A stretch of DNA of 10,775 bases from an uncultured Chlorobiales bacterium (GTDB taxonomy: Bacteria; Bacteroidota; Chlorobiia; Chlorobiales; Thermochlorobacteraceae): NCBI GenBank assembly GCA_937959145.1, contig CALGMC010000225.1, forward strand, positions 1-10,775. Direction: 5' to 3'. Of the stretch, positions 1 through 6,973 are shown in pieces. Every line of letters begins with the position of its first letter. Within the stretch, counting starts at the first letter, position 1. Below the pieces are notes generated by a model. That model had not been told where the DNA came from and did no database searches. It was given only the letters and a program-made list of their open reading frames with translations. The translations under genes and the position numbers were made by a program.

Positions 1-1
1 A

Positions 2-985
2 TTCGTCGGTGCAACAGGCGATATGCAGGCACTTTCTCAAACCTACAAAAACGGGTTTCTCCGACGCATTAAGCCGATTTCACTCAGAGGCAGTTTGCAA
101 CTGACTTTTGAATTTGATGCACAGAAATACACCATCAAATCCACAGACATCACGCGCGAACAAGGGACAAACAACTTCATCTTGCTTGCCTTGCGCGATG
201 TGAATGTTCAAGAAATCATTGAGCAGGAAAACAAGGAAGAGCAAATCAACACAACGCTCAATGAACAGCGAAGCAAGTGGAAGTTAGATGTGATTGCGCT
301 TGATGCTGGTCATGGCGGCAAAGACGTCGGCGCAATCGGCGCGAGTGGGCATTATGAAAAAGACGTCACGCTCGCGATTGTCAAGAAGGTTGGAAAGTTG
401 ATAGAGAAAAATTGGAGTGGCGTTAAGGTCGTCTACACGCGGGATTCCGATAAGTTCATCGAGCTTGATGAGCGCGGCAAAATTGCGAATCGCAACAATG
501 CGAAACTTTTTGTCAGCGTTCATTGCAATGCAAGTGTTAATCGTAAGGCGGACGGCGTGGAGGTCTATTTGCTTGGGCTACACAAAACAGACGCCGCGCT
601 CAAAGTGGCACAACGCGAAAACGCCGTTATGGTCGAAGAGAGCGACTACCAAGAACGCTATAAAAACTTCACCGAAGAAAACTTAATCATGGTTACGATG
701 GCGCAAAACGCCTTTGCACATCAATCGGAAAAGTTGGCGGAAATCATCAGCAACGACATTGCCCGACGTGCCGCACGCCAAAATCGCGGTGTAAAGCAAG
801 CGGGTTTCATGGTGCTTTGGACGCCCTCAATGCCGAGCATCTTGATTGAGACAGGCTACATTTCAAACCCAAACGAAGAGAAGTTTTTAGCCTCTGAAAC
901 GGGACAAACGCAAATCGCCGAAGCCATTTTCGAAGGACTTGAAAAATATCGGCGCGATTACGAAGCCCAAGTTTCCCGCGAATAA
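2..985 (+). CDS. N-acetylmuramoyl-L-alanine amidase (Amidase_3 family), 5'-truncated by window edge
   Basis: Zinc-dependent amidase that cuts the bond between N-acetylmuramic acid and L-alanine in peptidoglycan; it acts in the cell envelope during division or wall turnover. The reading frame is open to the left edge with no stop, so the real start, and any signal peptide, lies outside the window. Numbering from the first visible Met (base 23), the Amidase_3 domain spans about 88-312. Three zinc ligands are visible: His97 in DAGHGG, Glu112 in YEKDVTL and His167 in VSVHCNA. The catalytic Glu276 is in ILIETGYISN. The preceding 80 residues are beta-rich then charged, and could be the end of an AMIN-like targeting domain plus a linker; that is inference. 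The gene converges on the MCP gene, with 43 bases between the stops. Family assignment is secure; the exact paralogue (AmiA/B/C type) is not. Confidence 0.93.
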   Translation, partial: FVGATGDMQALSQTYKNGFLRRIKPISLRGSLQLTFEFDAQKYTIKSTDITREQGTNNFILLALRDVNVQEIIEQENKEEQINTTLNEQRSKWKLDVIALDAGHGGKDVGAIGASGHYEKDVTLAIVKKVGKLIEKNWSGVKVVYTRDSDKFIELDERGKIANRNNAKLFVSVHCNASVNRKADGVEVYLLGLHKTDAALKVAQRENAVMVEESDYQERYKNFTEENLIMVTMAQNAFAHQSEKLAEIISNDIARRAARQNRGVKQAGFMVLWTPSMPSILIETGYISNPNEEKFLASETGQTQIAEAIFEGLEKYRRDYEAQVSRE

Positions 986-1018
986 TCCTTCACGAACAAT
1001 CCTTCACGAATATTCCCC
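977..1018. repeat. Three imperfect tandem copies of a 14-base unit across the amidase stop codon
   Basis: Copies lie at 977-990, 991-1004 and 1005-1018. Copies 1 and 2 match at 12 of 14 bases and copy 3 matches each of them at 10 of 14. The 13-base core AATCCTTCACGAA occurs exactly twice (984-996 and 998-1010). The first copy contains the amidase TAA stop. The array fills most of the gap between the convergent amidase and MCP genes. I see no convincing intrinsic terminator in this gap. Confidence 0.85.
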
Positions 1019-1028
1019 TCACTTTAAC

Positions 1029-2981
1029 TTACCTGAAAATCTGTGAAGACTCCGTGAGTTTGTATTGGCGCACGGTGTTTTGCAGTTGTTCGGCTTGTCC
1101 GATAAGTTCTTGCGCCAAGTGCGTAATTTCAGTGGAAGCGTCTTTATTGCGCTGAATGGTTTGAGTGAGCGCGTCAAGCGATTTAAGGAGTTTTTGTCCA
1201 ACGGCGCGTTGCTGTTCGGCTTGCTCGATAATTTGTGTAGTGCGAATGGTCATGTCGGTCGTTTTCATCGTTACTTGCTGACTGCTTCGCATTTGTGCAT
1301 CGACGAGGCTTGAAAGGCGACCCATAATTGCACTGGAGCGCGAATAGTATTGGGTGATTTTATCGAGCGTCTTCTCGGCATCTTTAACCGTGTTGAAACT
1401 GTCGCGCACGGCTTGGTTTGTTTCCAAAATTGTGTCGTTAATTTTCAGCATGCTGTTTTGCACGCCTGTAACCATGTCTTGAATTTGCACAGCAGAACGT
1501 GCTGACTGTTCGGCTAATCCGCGAATTTCATTGGCAACGACTCTGAATCCTTTGCTTGATTCGCTCGCAATCGCCGATTCAATCGTGGCATTAACCGCAA
1601 GCAAGTTGGTTTGCTTGGCTGTGCGTGAGGCGGCACCAGCGGTGATGTCAATTTCCCGAATGCTTTTATCTAATTGTGCAACTTGCAGACGAAGTGAATC
1701 AAGCTTATCGGTAATGCCAAGAATCGTGAGGCTGATTTGCTCAATGCCGAACTTCCCGCCCTGAACTTCATTGATGACTTGACTGAAGACTTGGTTCGAA
1801 TCTTGAATGCTTCGTGCCGCTTCTTGAATTGAACTGATGAGGTCTTCGATGAACGAGCGCGTTTCACGGACGTTGATGGTCAAACCCTGCATGCCTTCCG
1901 AAACGTTTACTGTTGTGTCTTCCATCTTAGAGACGGATTGAATGACGTCTTTGACCGCATTAGTTTGCGCCTCCGAACTTTTCATGACGCCCGTTGATGA
2001 GTTGCTGATATCCAAGGCAATTTGGTTCAGGCGCATTGTCATATCGAGCACTTCGCGAACCGACTCTTTGAGGTTATCAACGATGGTGTTGAACGATGAA
2101 ACGATAAGGCTTAGTTCATCTTCCGAATTGTATGACACGCGCTCAGTGAGATTGCCTTCGGAAATACGTTGTGCCGATGTTGCAATGCGTTGAATCGGCT
2201 CGGAAAGTTGCCGTCGGATTAAATAAAATGCCGCGAACACAACAGCCGCAATGCCTAAAATTGTGAGTGCAATGCCTGTCAGTAAATTCAGCGTCATGGC
2301 TTGGCGCGTTGTTTCGCCGGGCACAATGATGGAAATCACGCCGCGCAAATCGCCTTGACGGTAGCCGTAGCCTGTTTCATATTTTGATTGCACGAATTCG
2401 GGCGCGTCGGCTCTATCGCCATGACAGGTTAGGCATTGTTTGCGAATAAATATCGGTTGGACATAACGATAAACGGGCTTGCCTTCAAATTTCGTCTCTT
2501 GCCAAATGCCGATAGATTCAGGGTTGATTTTCGTTTGTCCTTTCGTTTTGAGTTCGGCAATCGTTTGCGAAATTTCTTTGAGCGATTTCTCCTCAAAGGC
2601 ATCTGGTTTGTTTCTTGGGTTTCGGAAGTTGAGCGAGACTTGTCTCACTTTGATGTTGCGAATGTCGTATTGGCTCGACGACGGCAGAGTTTGAAAGGTG
2701 GTATCGAGCGGGAAGAGTGTTGGGTTGTAGTGAATGATCGTGAGGAGGTCGCTCGTTGAATCCGTGATGGAAAGCGGCTGCCGCAGAATGGTCGCGGCGT
2801 TATACTCCCACATGCCTTGCAAGGTCGTCGCCGTTGAAATCACCTCTTCTTTGAGTTGGGTTTCAATCTGGCTTCTTTCTCTGAGTTGCAAAGCGGCGTT
2901 GACGGCAATAAACACGGTTGCAAAGATGATTCCAACCAGAATTGTTACACGTTGGTCGAGGCGAAGTTTCTGCGTTTCCAT
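1029..2981 (-). CDS. Methyl-accepting chemotaxis protein with haem-binding (CXXCH, DUF3365/Tll0287-like) periplasmic sensor
   Basis: Transmembrane chemoreceptor (650 residues) that would control a CheA kinase through CheW. In order: short cytoplasmic N-terminus; TM1 about 11-32; periplasmic sensor about 33-232 of the DUF3365/Tll0287-like type; TM2 about 233-255; HAMP about 256-308; long coiled-coil signalling domain to the C-terminus. The sensor has one c-type haem motif, Cys183-Leu-Thr-Cys186-His187, followed by a GYGYRQGDLRG stretch typical of this domain. The signalling hairpin tip (about 455-490) contains QTNLLAVNATIE and GFRVVANEIRGLAEQSA. Two normally near-invariant tip residues differ: the Arg and Gly of AARAGE are Ile471 and Ser473. 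No C-terminal CheR-tethering pentapeptide is seen. The gene is last in the cluster, in the position of pixJ/pilJ. Its input is probably redox state, oxygen or nitric oxide, by analogy with haem sensors. No Shine-Dalgarno precedes the ATG. Confidence 0.95.
   Translation of the reverse strand: METQKLRLDQRVTILVGIIFATVFIAVNAALQLRERSQIETQLKEEVISTATTLQGMWEYNAATILRQPLSITDSTSDLLTIIHYNPTLFPLDTTFQTLPSSSQYDIRNIKVRQVSLNFRNPRNKPDAFEEKSLKEISQTIAELKTKGQTKINPESIGIWQETKFEGKPVYRYVQPIFIRKQCLTCHGDRADAPEFVQSKYETGYGYRQGDLRGVISIIVPGETTRQAMTLNLLTGIALTILGIAAVVFAAFYLIRRQLSEPIQRIATSAQRISEGNLTERVSYNSEDELSLIVSSFNTIVDNLKESVREVLDMTMRLNQIALDISNSSTGVMKSSEAQTNAVKDVIQSVSKMEDTTVNVSEGMQGLTINVRETRSFIEDLISSIQEAARSIQDSNQVFSQVINEVQGGKFGIEQISLTILGITDKLDSLRLQVAQLDKSIREIDITAGAASRTAKQTNLLAVNATIESAIASESSKGFRVVANEIRGLAEQSARSAVQIQDMVTGVQNSMLKINDTILETNQAVRDSFNTVKDAEKTLDKITQYYSRSSAIMGRLSSLVDAQMRSSQQVTMKTTDMTIRTTQIIEQAEQQRAVGQKLLKSLDALTQTIQRNKDASTEITHLAQELIGQAEQLQNTVRQYKLTESSQIFR
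2421..2435 (-). other. CXXCH c-type haem attachment motif in the MCP sensor
   Basis: Codons 183-187 of the receptor read Cys-Leu-Thr-Cys-His. The motif lies between TM1 and TM2, so in the periplasm, where c-type haem is attached. The preceding residues (YVQPIFIRKQ) and the following GD-R...E-Y-TGYGYRQGD pattern match the DUF3365/Tll0287-like family rather than a stray motif. Haem loading is predicted, not shown. Confidence 0.85.
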
Positions 2982-3000
2982 GTTGAATGATTAAAGATAA

Positions 3001-3046
3001 ACCGTCCGAAGCGTAGGCAAGGAAGAGTGCGCACGCGGCGGACGGT
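3001..3046 (-). terminator. GC-rich hairpin followed by a T-rich stretch between the unknown gene and the MCP gene (terminator or attenuator)
   Basis: ACCGTCCG (3001-3008) pairs perfectly with CGGACGGT (3039-3046). Inside it, GCGT (3011-3014) pairs with ACGC (3033-3036), with a 2x2 internal loop between the stems and an 18-base terminal loop. Read on the minus strand, the hairpin is followed by TTTATCTTTAAT, as in an intrinsic terminator. It lies about 20 bases before the MCP start codon. It could reduce read-through from the upstream chemosensory genes into the MCP gene, or protect an mRNA end. The terminal loop is longer than in a typical terminator. Confidence 0.5.
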
Positions 3047-3099
3047 CGTCTGGATATTGAAATTCGTAGCGTTGAATCGAGATACTCATCAAGCCGATA

Positions 3100-4653
3100 T
3101 TATTTGGTCAGCACGGGCATGGATTTGAACTTGTATCCTTGTGACTTCATCGCTTTGACAAGTTCATCGGCGTCTCTGGCGACGTTGGCTTTCACTTCGG
3201 GCAAGGATTTGTTGAGAACACCGATTTCAGCGTTGAAGTATTCAACAACCGTTTTCATAAGTTTATCCAACTTCACTTCTGCGTCGCCCTCCACAACCAG
3301 ACCTTGCACGGTTTTCTCGTCAGGCGCAATGGTGTTCTTGAAACTGAAGTCGATGAAGTTCAAGATGTTCGGGTTTTGTGTGCTACGCACTTCGGTGGTT
3401 TTGTATCGATCGATGTAATCTTGAACGATAACGCCGGGCATACGTTTTGAGACTTCTTCCATCAAATCAACAAGCGCGTTCATATACGCAACGCGCAAAG
3501 TCGAGTTTTTGAACGGCACGTCAGATTTCATGCCTTCCATTTGTTTTTCCCAGAGGTCAACGGTTTCAAGGAACTTACGAATGCGCTGTTTTGCCATTTG
3601 TGCTTTTCGTGCCTCATCTTTTTCATTGGCTTCTCTCGAGTCAGGCTGTTCTAATCGGTTGCGGAGTTGACGCACATCAGATTTTAGGCGTCGCTCAATG
3701 AATCTATCGGAGTAGGCACTGTCTTTCTTGCGAACGGCATTGAGAAATTCACCACCCTCGTCTTTAATGAGTGGCAAGGCTACTTTAATGTAGCGGCAGG
3801 CTTCATCTAAACGACCGGCTCCAAGGTAGAAATTTGCCAATGCTAATTGATAAGGGAAGTAGCCAATATCGGAGGCGAAGGTCATCAAGAGATAGAACTC
3901 TTTGCGGACCGGGTCTTTTTCACTGTTTGCGCGCTCTTTCCAATAGAAGGCTTTTTGCGCTTTGTCCTCAATCGATGGAACGTCGATTTTTTTGAAGAAG
4001 CCTGCTTTGATGTAGGCTTGCCCGCCGGCGCGGTCGCGCGTAACCATGCTGTCAATCACCTGCTTGGCTTTATCGCGATATTGCTCTTGACCTTTAAGCG
4101 GGGTTTGGTCGAGAGCCGTGTAGAAGTGCATAATAGCGGCAAGTTTATGCTCCAACTGTTCGTCCCCTTTGGAGGTCTTAATTTTATTGAGATGGTCAGC
4201 TGCAATCTGATAATTGCATTCAAAGAGAATTTCGTCTTGACGACGCACAATCGCATCGCTGCGTTTGCCAACGCCTTGCTTGAAGCGAATGTTTAATGCA
4301 AGCGCGACGACGAGCGCGTTAAACCAATCTTTATTTTTGTAAAACTCGTTGGCTTGGAACATTTTCGCTTCTTCATCGATGCCTTGCTCCAATTCTTCGT
4401 CGATTTCTAAGACAATTTTATCGCCGTCGATACGGAGCAATCCTTCGTCGCTGGTCGAGAAAACCGACGCCGCTTGTTGCTCATTGCTGAGCACATCGCC
4501 CAAAATGCTGTCTAAATCCAGACCTAAATTTAATGCGTCTTTGTTTTGGTCACCCGATTGTTGTGGATTGGTTGCCATTGCTGAAAAAATTTGAAAGTTT
4601 GAAAAAATTGCGCTCAAGGCAAGTTGAGCAGTTTTGTGTTGATTTTTCTTCAT
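3100..4653 (-). CDS. Unrecognised TPR-like helical protein within the chemosensory cluster
   Basis: I do not recognise a family for this 517-residue protein. It looks almost wholly helical and highly charged. Two stretches resemble tetratricopeptide helix pairs: about 96-120 (ANEFYKNKDWFNALVVALAL) and about 268-296 (LANFYLGAGRLDEACRYIKV). A charged coiled-coil-like stretch covers about 317-375. No enzyme motif is seen. The annotated ATG overlaps the CheW stop codon as ATGA (4650-4653), suggesting translational coupling. A second in-frame ATG at 4578 (residue 26, MATNPQQSGDQ) is an equally plausible start. If the first is used, residues 1-25 are weakly hydrophobic with two N-terminal lysines, but make a poor signal peptide. 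The position between the CheW and MCP genes suggests a scaffold or polar-localisation role in the receptor array; that is inference only. Confidence 0.85.
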   Translation of the reverse strand: MKKNQHKTAQLALSAIFSNFQIFSAMATNPQQSGDQNKDALNLGLDLDSILGDVLSNEQQAASVFSTSDEGLLRIDGDKIVLEIDEELEQGIDEEAKMFQANEFYKNKDWFNALVVALALNIRFKQGVGKRSDAIVRRQDEILFECNYQIAADHLNKIKTSKGDEQLEHKLAAIMHFYTALDQTPLKGQEQYRDKAKQVIDSMVTRDRAGGQAYIKAGFFKKIDVPSIEDKAQKAFYWKERANSEKDPVRKEFYLLMTFASDIGYFPYQLALANFYLGAGRLDEACRYIKVALPLIKDEGGEFLNAVRKKDSAYSDRFIERRLKSDVRQLRNRLEQPDSREANEKDEARKAQMAKQRIRKFLETVDLWEKQMEGMKSDVPFKNSTLRVAYMNALVDLMEEVSKRMPGVIVQDYIDRYKTTEVRSTQNPNILNFIDFSFKNTIAPDEKTVQGLVVEGDAEVKLDKLMKTVVEYFNAEIGVLNKSLPEVKANVARDADELVKAMKSQGYKFKSMPVLTK

Positions 4654-5282
4654 TGGAACTGCACCATTTCGGGCGCGTCCAACATTTTTTTTGTGTCAAT
4701 TAAAACGACGACGTCGCGTTTTTCCAAGTCATCAGGGCGAATGTAAATCCCTTTTGAGAACGGAACAAGCCGTTCCAGTTCGCCGTCGGCGGCATTGATT
4801 TTCTCGATTTCAGGTTCGGCGATGCGAAGCACGTCCAACACGGCGTCGACGATGCAACAAACAGAAAAGCGGTTGTTTCTGACAATCACCATTTTTTCAG
4901 CGGATTTTTGTCGGCGCGATTTCTGCCTGCGTGATTCAATGCCCAAAACGCGCTGAATGTCAATGACGGAAGTAATTTCCCCACGCACGTTGCACACGCC
5001 AAGCACGAAGTTGGGCAATCCGGGCACGGGTGTGATTTTCTGAACGTCCAAAATGGCTTCAATGTCTACGACGCGAAATGCGATTTCTTTTTCGCCGATG
5101 AGCGTAGCGATGTATTGCTCTCGGGCTTCGTCGTCGTCGCGCTTGGCGGCGTTTTTATCAGAGTCAACTGCGCGAAGTCGCTCTAAGATGCTCGACATTC
5201 CCTCCAAATCGCGCATCGTCATTCCATCAGGAATCGTGAACTTCAATTCCGCGAGTTGTTCTATGAGTCGTTCGTTATCCAT
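4650..5282 (-). CDS. CheW-type chemosensory coupling protein (PixI/PilI position)
   Basis: Adaptor of 210 residues that links receptor tips to a CheA kinase at the inner face of the membrane. The CheW domain runs from about 58 to 205. It includes the VPGLPNFVLGVCNVRGEITSVIDI segment, seen in two parts as VPGLPNFVLGV and NVRGEI (98-103), whose Arg100-Gly pair corresponds to the conserved receptor/kinase-contact motif. It ends with VVVLIDTKKML. The protein has a roughly 55-residue N-terminal extension rich in Glu, Asp, Lys and Arg that most CheW proteins lack. It also has an insertion with a duplicated basic pentapeptide (RRQKS twice, 118-127). The stop overlaps the next gene's ATG by four bases; 43 bases separate it from the upstream CheY gene. 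No Shine-Dalgarno is visible. Confidence 0.93.
   Translation of the reverse strand: MDNERLIEQLAELKFTIPDGMTMRDLEGMSSILERLRAVDSDKNAAKRDDDEAREQYIATLIGEKEIAFRVVDIEAILDVQKITPVPGLPNFVLGVCNVRGEITSVIDIQRVLGIESRRQKSRRQKSAEKMVIVRNNRFSVCCIVDAVLDVLRIAEPEIEKINAADGELERLVPFSKGIYIRPDDLEKRDVVVLIDTKKMLDAPEMVQFQ
4902..4931 (-). repeat. 15-base tandem duplication in the CheW gene encoding RRQKS twice
   Basis: Two adjacent 15-base units encode exactly the same five residues but match at only 11 of 15 bases. All four differences are synonymous. The duplication is therefore old, and the basic peptide appears to be kept by selection. It sits between the NVRGEI strand region and the following IVRNNRF strand of the CheW fold, so it probably forms an exposed basic loop. 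Confidence 0.8.
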
Positions 5283-5325
5283 CGTTGCCAGTCGTTGTTT
5301 CGTTAGTGAAGTTTAGCGGATTGGG

Positions 5326-5691
5326 TTAGGTTTTCGTGGCTTTTTTAACAGCGGAGATTAAATCTTCTTCGCTGAACGGTTTGACGAGATAAGCATCGGC
5401 ACCTTGTTTCATTCCCCAGAACTTATCGCTTTCTTGGTTTTTTGAGGTAATCATCACAATCGGAATGGTTCCGGTTGAGGCATCTTTTTTGAGGTTGCGG
5501 CAGACTTGGAAGCCGTCTTTTTTCGGCATCACGACATCGAGCAAAATGACGTCGGGCTTTGTGGCTCGCGCTTTTTCTTCACCCTCTTCGCCGTCGTTGG
5601 CTTCGAGAATGGTGTAGCCAAGTGAAGTCATGACTTTGGAGATAATTGTGCGCTCTACGGCGCTGTCGTCAATGATTAAAGCCTTAGGCAT
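5326..5691 (-). CDS. Stand-alone CheY-type response regulator receiver (PixH/PilH position)
   Basis: Single receiver domain of 121 residues with no output domain. All landmarks are present: acidic pocket Asp8-Asp9 (IIDDS), phospho-acceptor Asp52 in VILLDVVMP, switch Thr82 in VMITSK and Lys104 in VKPF. It should be phosphorylated by the system's CheA-like kinase, which is not in this window. It either signals to the motility machinery or acts as a phosphate sink, as proposed for PilH. It lies 72 bases downstream of the PATAN-REC gene and 43 bases upstream of the CheW gene. No Shine-Dalgarno is visible before the ATG. The family is certain; the partner is inferred from gene order. Confidence 0.95.
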   Translation of the reverse strand: MPKALIIDDSAVERTIISKVMTSLGYTILEANDGEEGEEKARATKPDVILLDVVMPKKDGFQVCRNLKKDASTGTIPIVMITSKNQESDKFWGMKQGADAYLVKPFSEEDLISAVKKATKT

Positions 5692-5725
5692 AATTAACAG
5701 GCGTTCTTTGTTGAGTAAATGTTTT

Positions 5726-5737
5726 TTGAAATTTCAA
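5726..5737. promoter_or_regulatory. 12-base perfect palindrome upstream of the CheY-type gene
   Basis: TTGAAATTTCAA is a perfect palindrome in the 72-base gap between the PATAN-REC and CheY-type genes, 34 bases before the CheY start codon. It could be a binding site for a dimeric regulator. It is AT-rich and short, so chance is possible. No convincing promoter pair was found around it. Confidence 0.3.
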
Positions 5738-5763
5738 CACGATTCAGTCAAATGCACTTTGGA

Positions 5764-6876
5764 TTAAGCCGTCGCCGCTTCTGTTTGTTTTAGGTATTTA
5801 TCTACTACGCTGACGAGGTCTGCGTCTTTGAATGGTTTCGTAACATAGTCGTTTGCGCCCGCGTGAATGCCCAAGTTGCGGTCGATTTCCGCGTCTTTTG
5901 CCGAAAGCATCACAATCGGGGTGGTGATTTCCATTTCGGTTCGGAGCGTCTTACAAACTTTCAAGCCTGTTGTATCAGGAAGCATGACATCAAGCAGAAT
6001 CAAATCGGGATGTTTTTCTTTGGCGAGTTTCAAGCCAATTTCGCCTGTGCCCGCGTCTAAGAGTTCATAGCCCGAATCTGCTAAGGCTTTTTTGACCGCC
6101 ATGCGAATCACGGCACTATCGTCGACAATCAAGACTTTCTTGCGCTCGGTGGCACTTGCTTGCGGCAGTTCAATCCACTTACCGTCCAAGAAAACCACGA
6201 GGGCTTTCATCACTTGAATTTCGTCCATCTTGAGTTTGAGCGCGATGGTCTTGATGTCGGTTTTGCCGTCAATCGCCAGAAAGACTTTCCACTCGGACAG
6301 TTTGAGCGCGATTTCATTTTTCTCTTCCTCACCGCGCTTCGTCAGTTTTGGAACGAGTGCAGTGCTTGAAATGCGCTGTTTGACAAGCCCAAGTTCATCG
6401 ACCTTGACAGAGGCGGAAAGCATAATGCCTTGTATATCCACGCCGGTGCTCAAGCCTTGAACGGTGAGCGGCGCGTCGGGGTCAAAATTCACGCGCACAT
6501 TTTTTTCCTGCAACAGCGAGGTAATCGTGCGCTCAATTTGAATGCGAATGGCTTTAACAACCTTTGCGGCGTCAACTTTTTTCGTCGCTAAAAGAATTTG
6601 CTCAATGCGTTTGTCAGGATACTTCGCTTTCTGAAGAGCAATCGCTTCGTCAAGGTCTTGGCGGGTAATCAAGTTTTCTTCCAGAAGCACTGCGCCCAAA
6701 TCATCGCTACCCGTGTCAACGGCAACGACGAGTCCATTTCTGAAAAAGACGGTTTTCGTTACTTCGCCATATGAAGTGGTTACTTCCGCAATCATTGCGC
6801 CAGTCTTTTTGAGTTGGCGAATGAGCTGTAACATTTCCGTAATCGTCCAGCCTTTAATGCTGCCAGTGAAAGACAT
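5764..6876 (-). CDS. PATAN (DUF4388)-REC response regulator, PatA/PixG-like
   Basis: A 370-residue protein with the cyanobacterial PatA/PixG arrangement. The N-terminal PATAN/DUF4388 domain (about 1-95) begins MSFTGSIKGWTITEMLQLI and has the typical GAMIAEV and GLVVAVDTG segments. A helical region (about 96-240) follows, then a C-terminal receiver (about 245-365). The receiver is complete: Asp252-Asp253, phospho-acceptor Asp296 in LILLDVMLP, Ser325 in VMLSAKDA and Lys347 in TKPF. In Pix/Pil-type systems this protein is the first response regulator and acts on pilus function; other PATAN regulators are linked to c-di-GMP-related signalling. It is the first gene of the conserved cluster and is preceded by a good promoter candidate. 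The domain assignment is sure; the motility role is inferred from relatives. Confidence 0.92.
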   Translation of the reverse strand: MSFTGSIKGWTITEMLQLIRQLKKTGAMIAEVTTSYGEVTKTVFFRNGLVVAVDTGSDDLGAVLLEENLITRQDLDEAIALQKAKYPDKRIEQILLATKKVDAAKVVKAIRIQIERTITSLLQEKNVRVNFDPDAPLTVQGLSTGVDIQGIMLSASVKVDELGLVKQRISSTALVPKLTKRGEEEKNEIALKLSEWKVFLAIDGKTDIKTIALKLKMDEIQVMKALVVFLDGKWIELPQASATERKKVLIVDDSAVIRMAVKKALADSGYELLDAGTGEIGLKLAKEKHPDLILLDVMLPDTTGLKVCKTLRTEMEITTPIVMLSAKDAEIDRNLGIHAGANDYVTKPFKDADLVSVVDKYLKQTEAATA

Positions 6877-6925
6877 TTTGTTTGGGTCGGTTTAGAATGC
6901 TTGTTGCGGAAACAAATTGATTTTT

Positions 6926-6957
6926 AATATAAACCCTAACCTCTGAAAGTCAAAAAC
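6926..6957 (-). promoter_or_regulatory. Candidate promoter of the chemosensory operon
   Basis: The minus strand reads TTTG-N19-TATATTAA, fitting the Bacteroidota-type pattern TTTG-N19-TAnnTTTG in the -33 box, the spacing and the TAnnTT core. The same bases also read as TTGACT-N16-TATATT in a sigma-70 frame. It lies between the stop of the small coiled-coil gene (6974) and the PATAN-REC ATG (6876), predicting a leader of about 40 bases. It would let the chemosensory genes be transcribed separately from the upstream genes. Confidence 0.5.
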
Positions 6958-6973
6958 ATCGATTTACACGGGC

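Noticed and set aside
3847..4296. Plus-strand open frame of 149 codons opposite the unknown 517-residue gene
   Set aside because: It lies wholly antisense to a longer frame that is tightly linked to the CheW gene by an ATGA overlap. Its translation has no recognisable motif.
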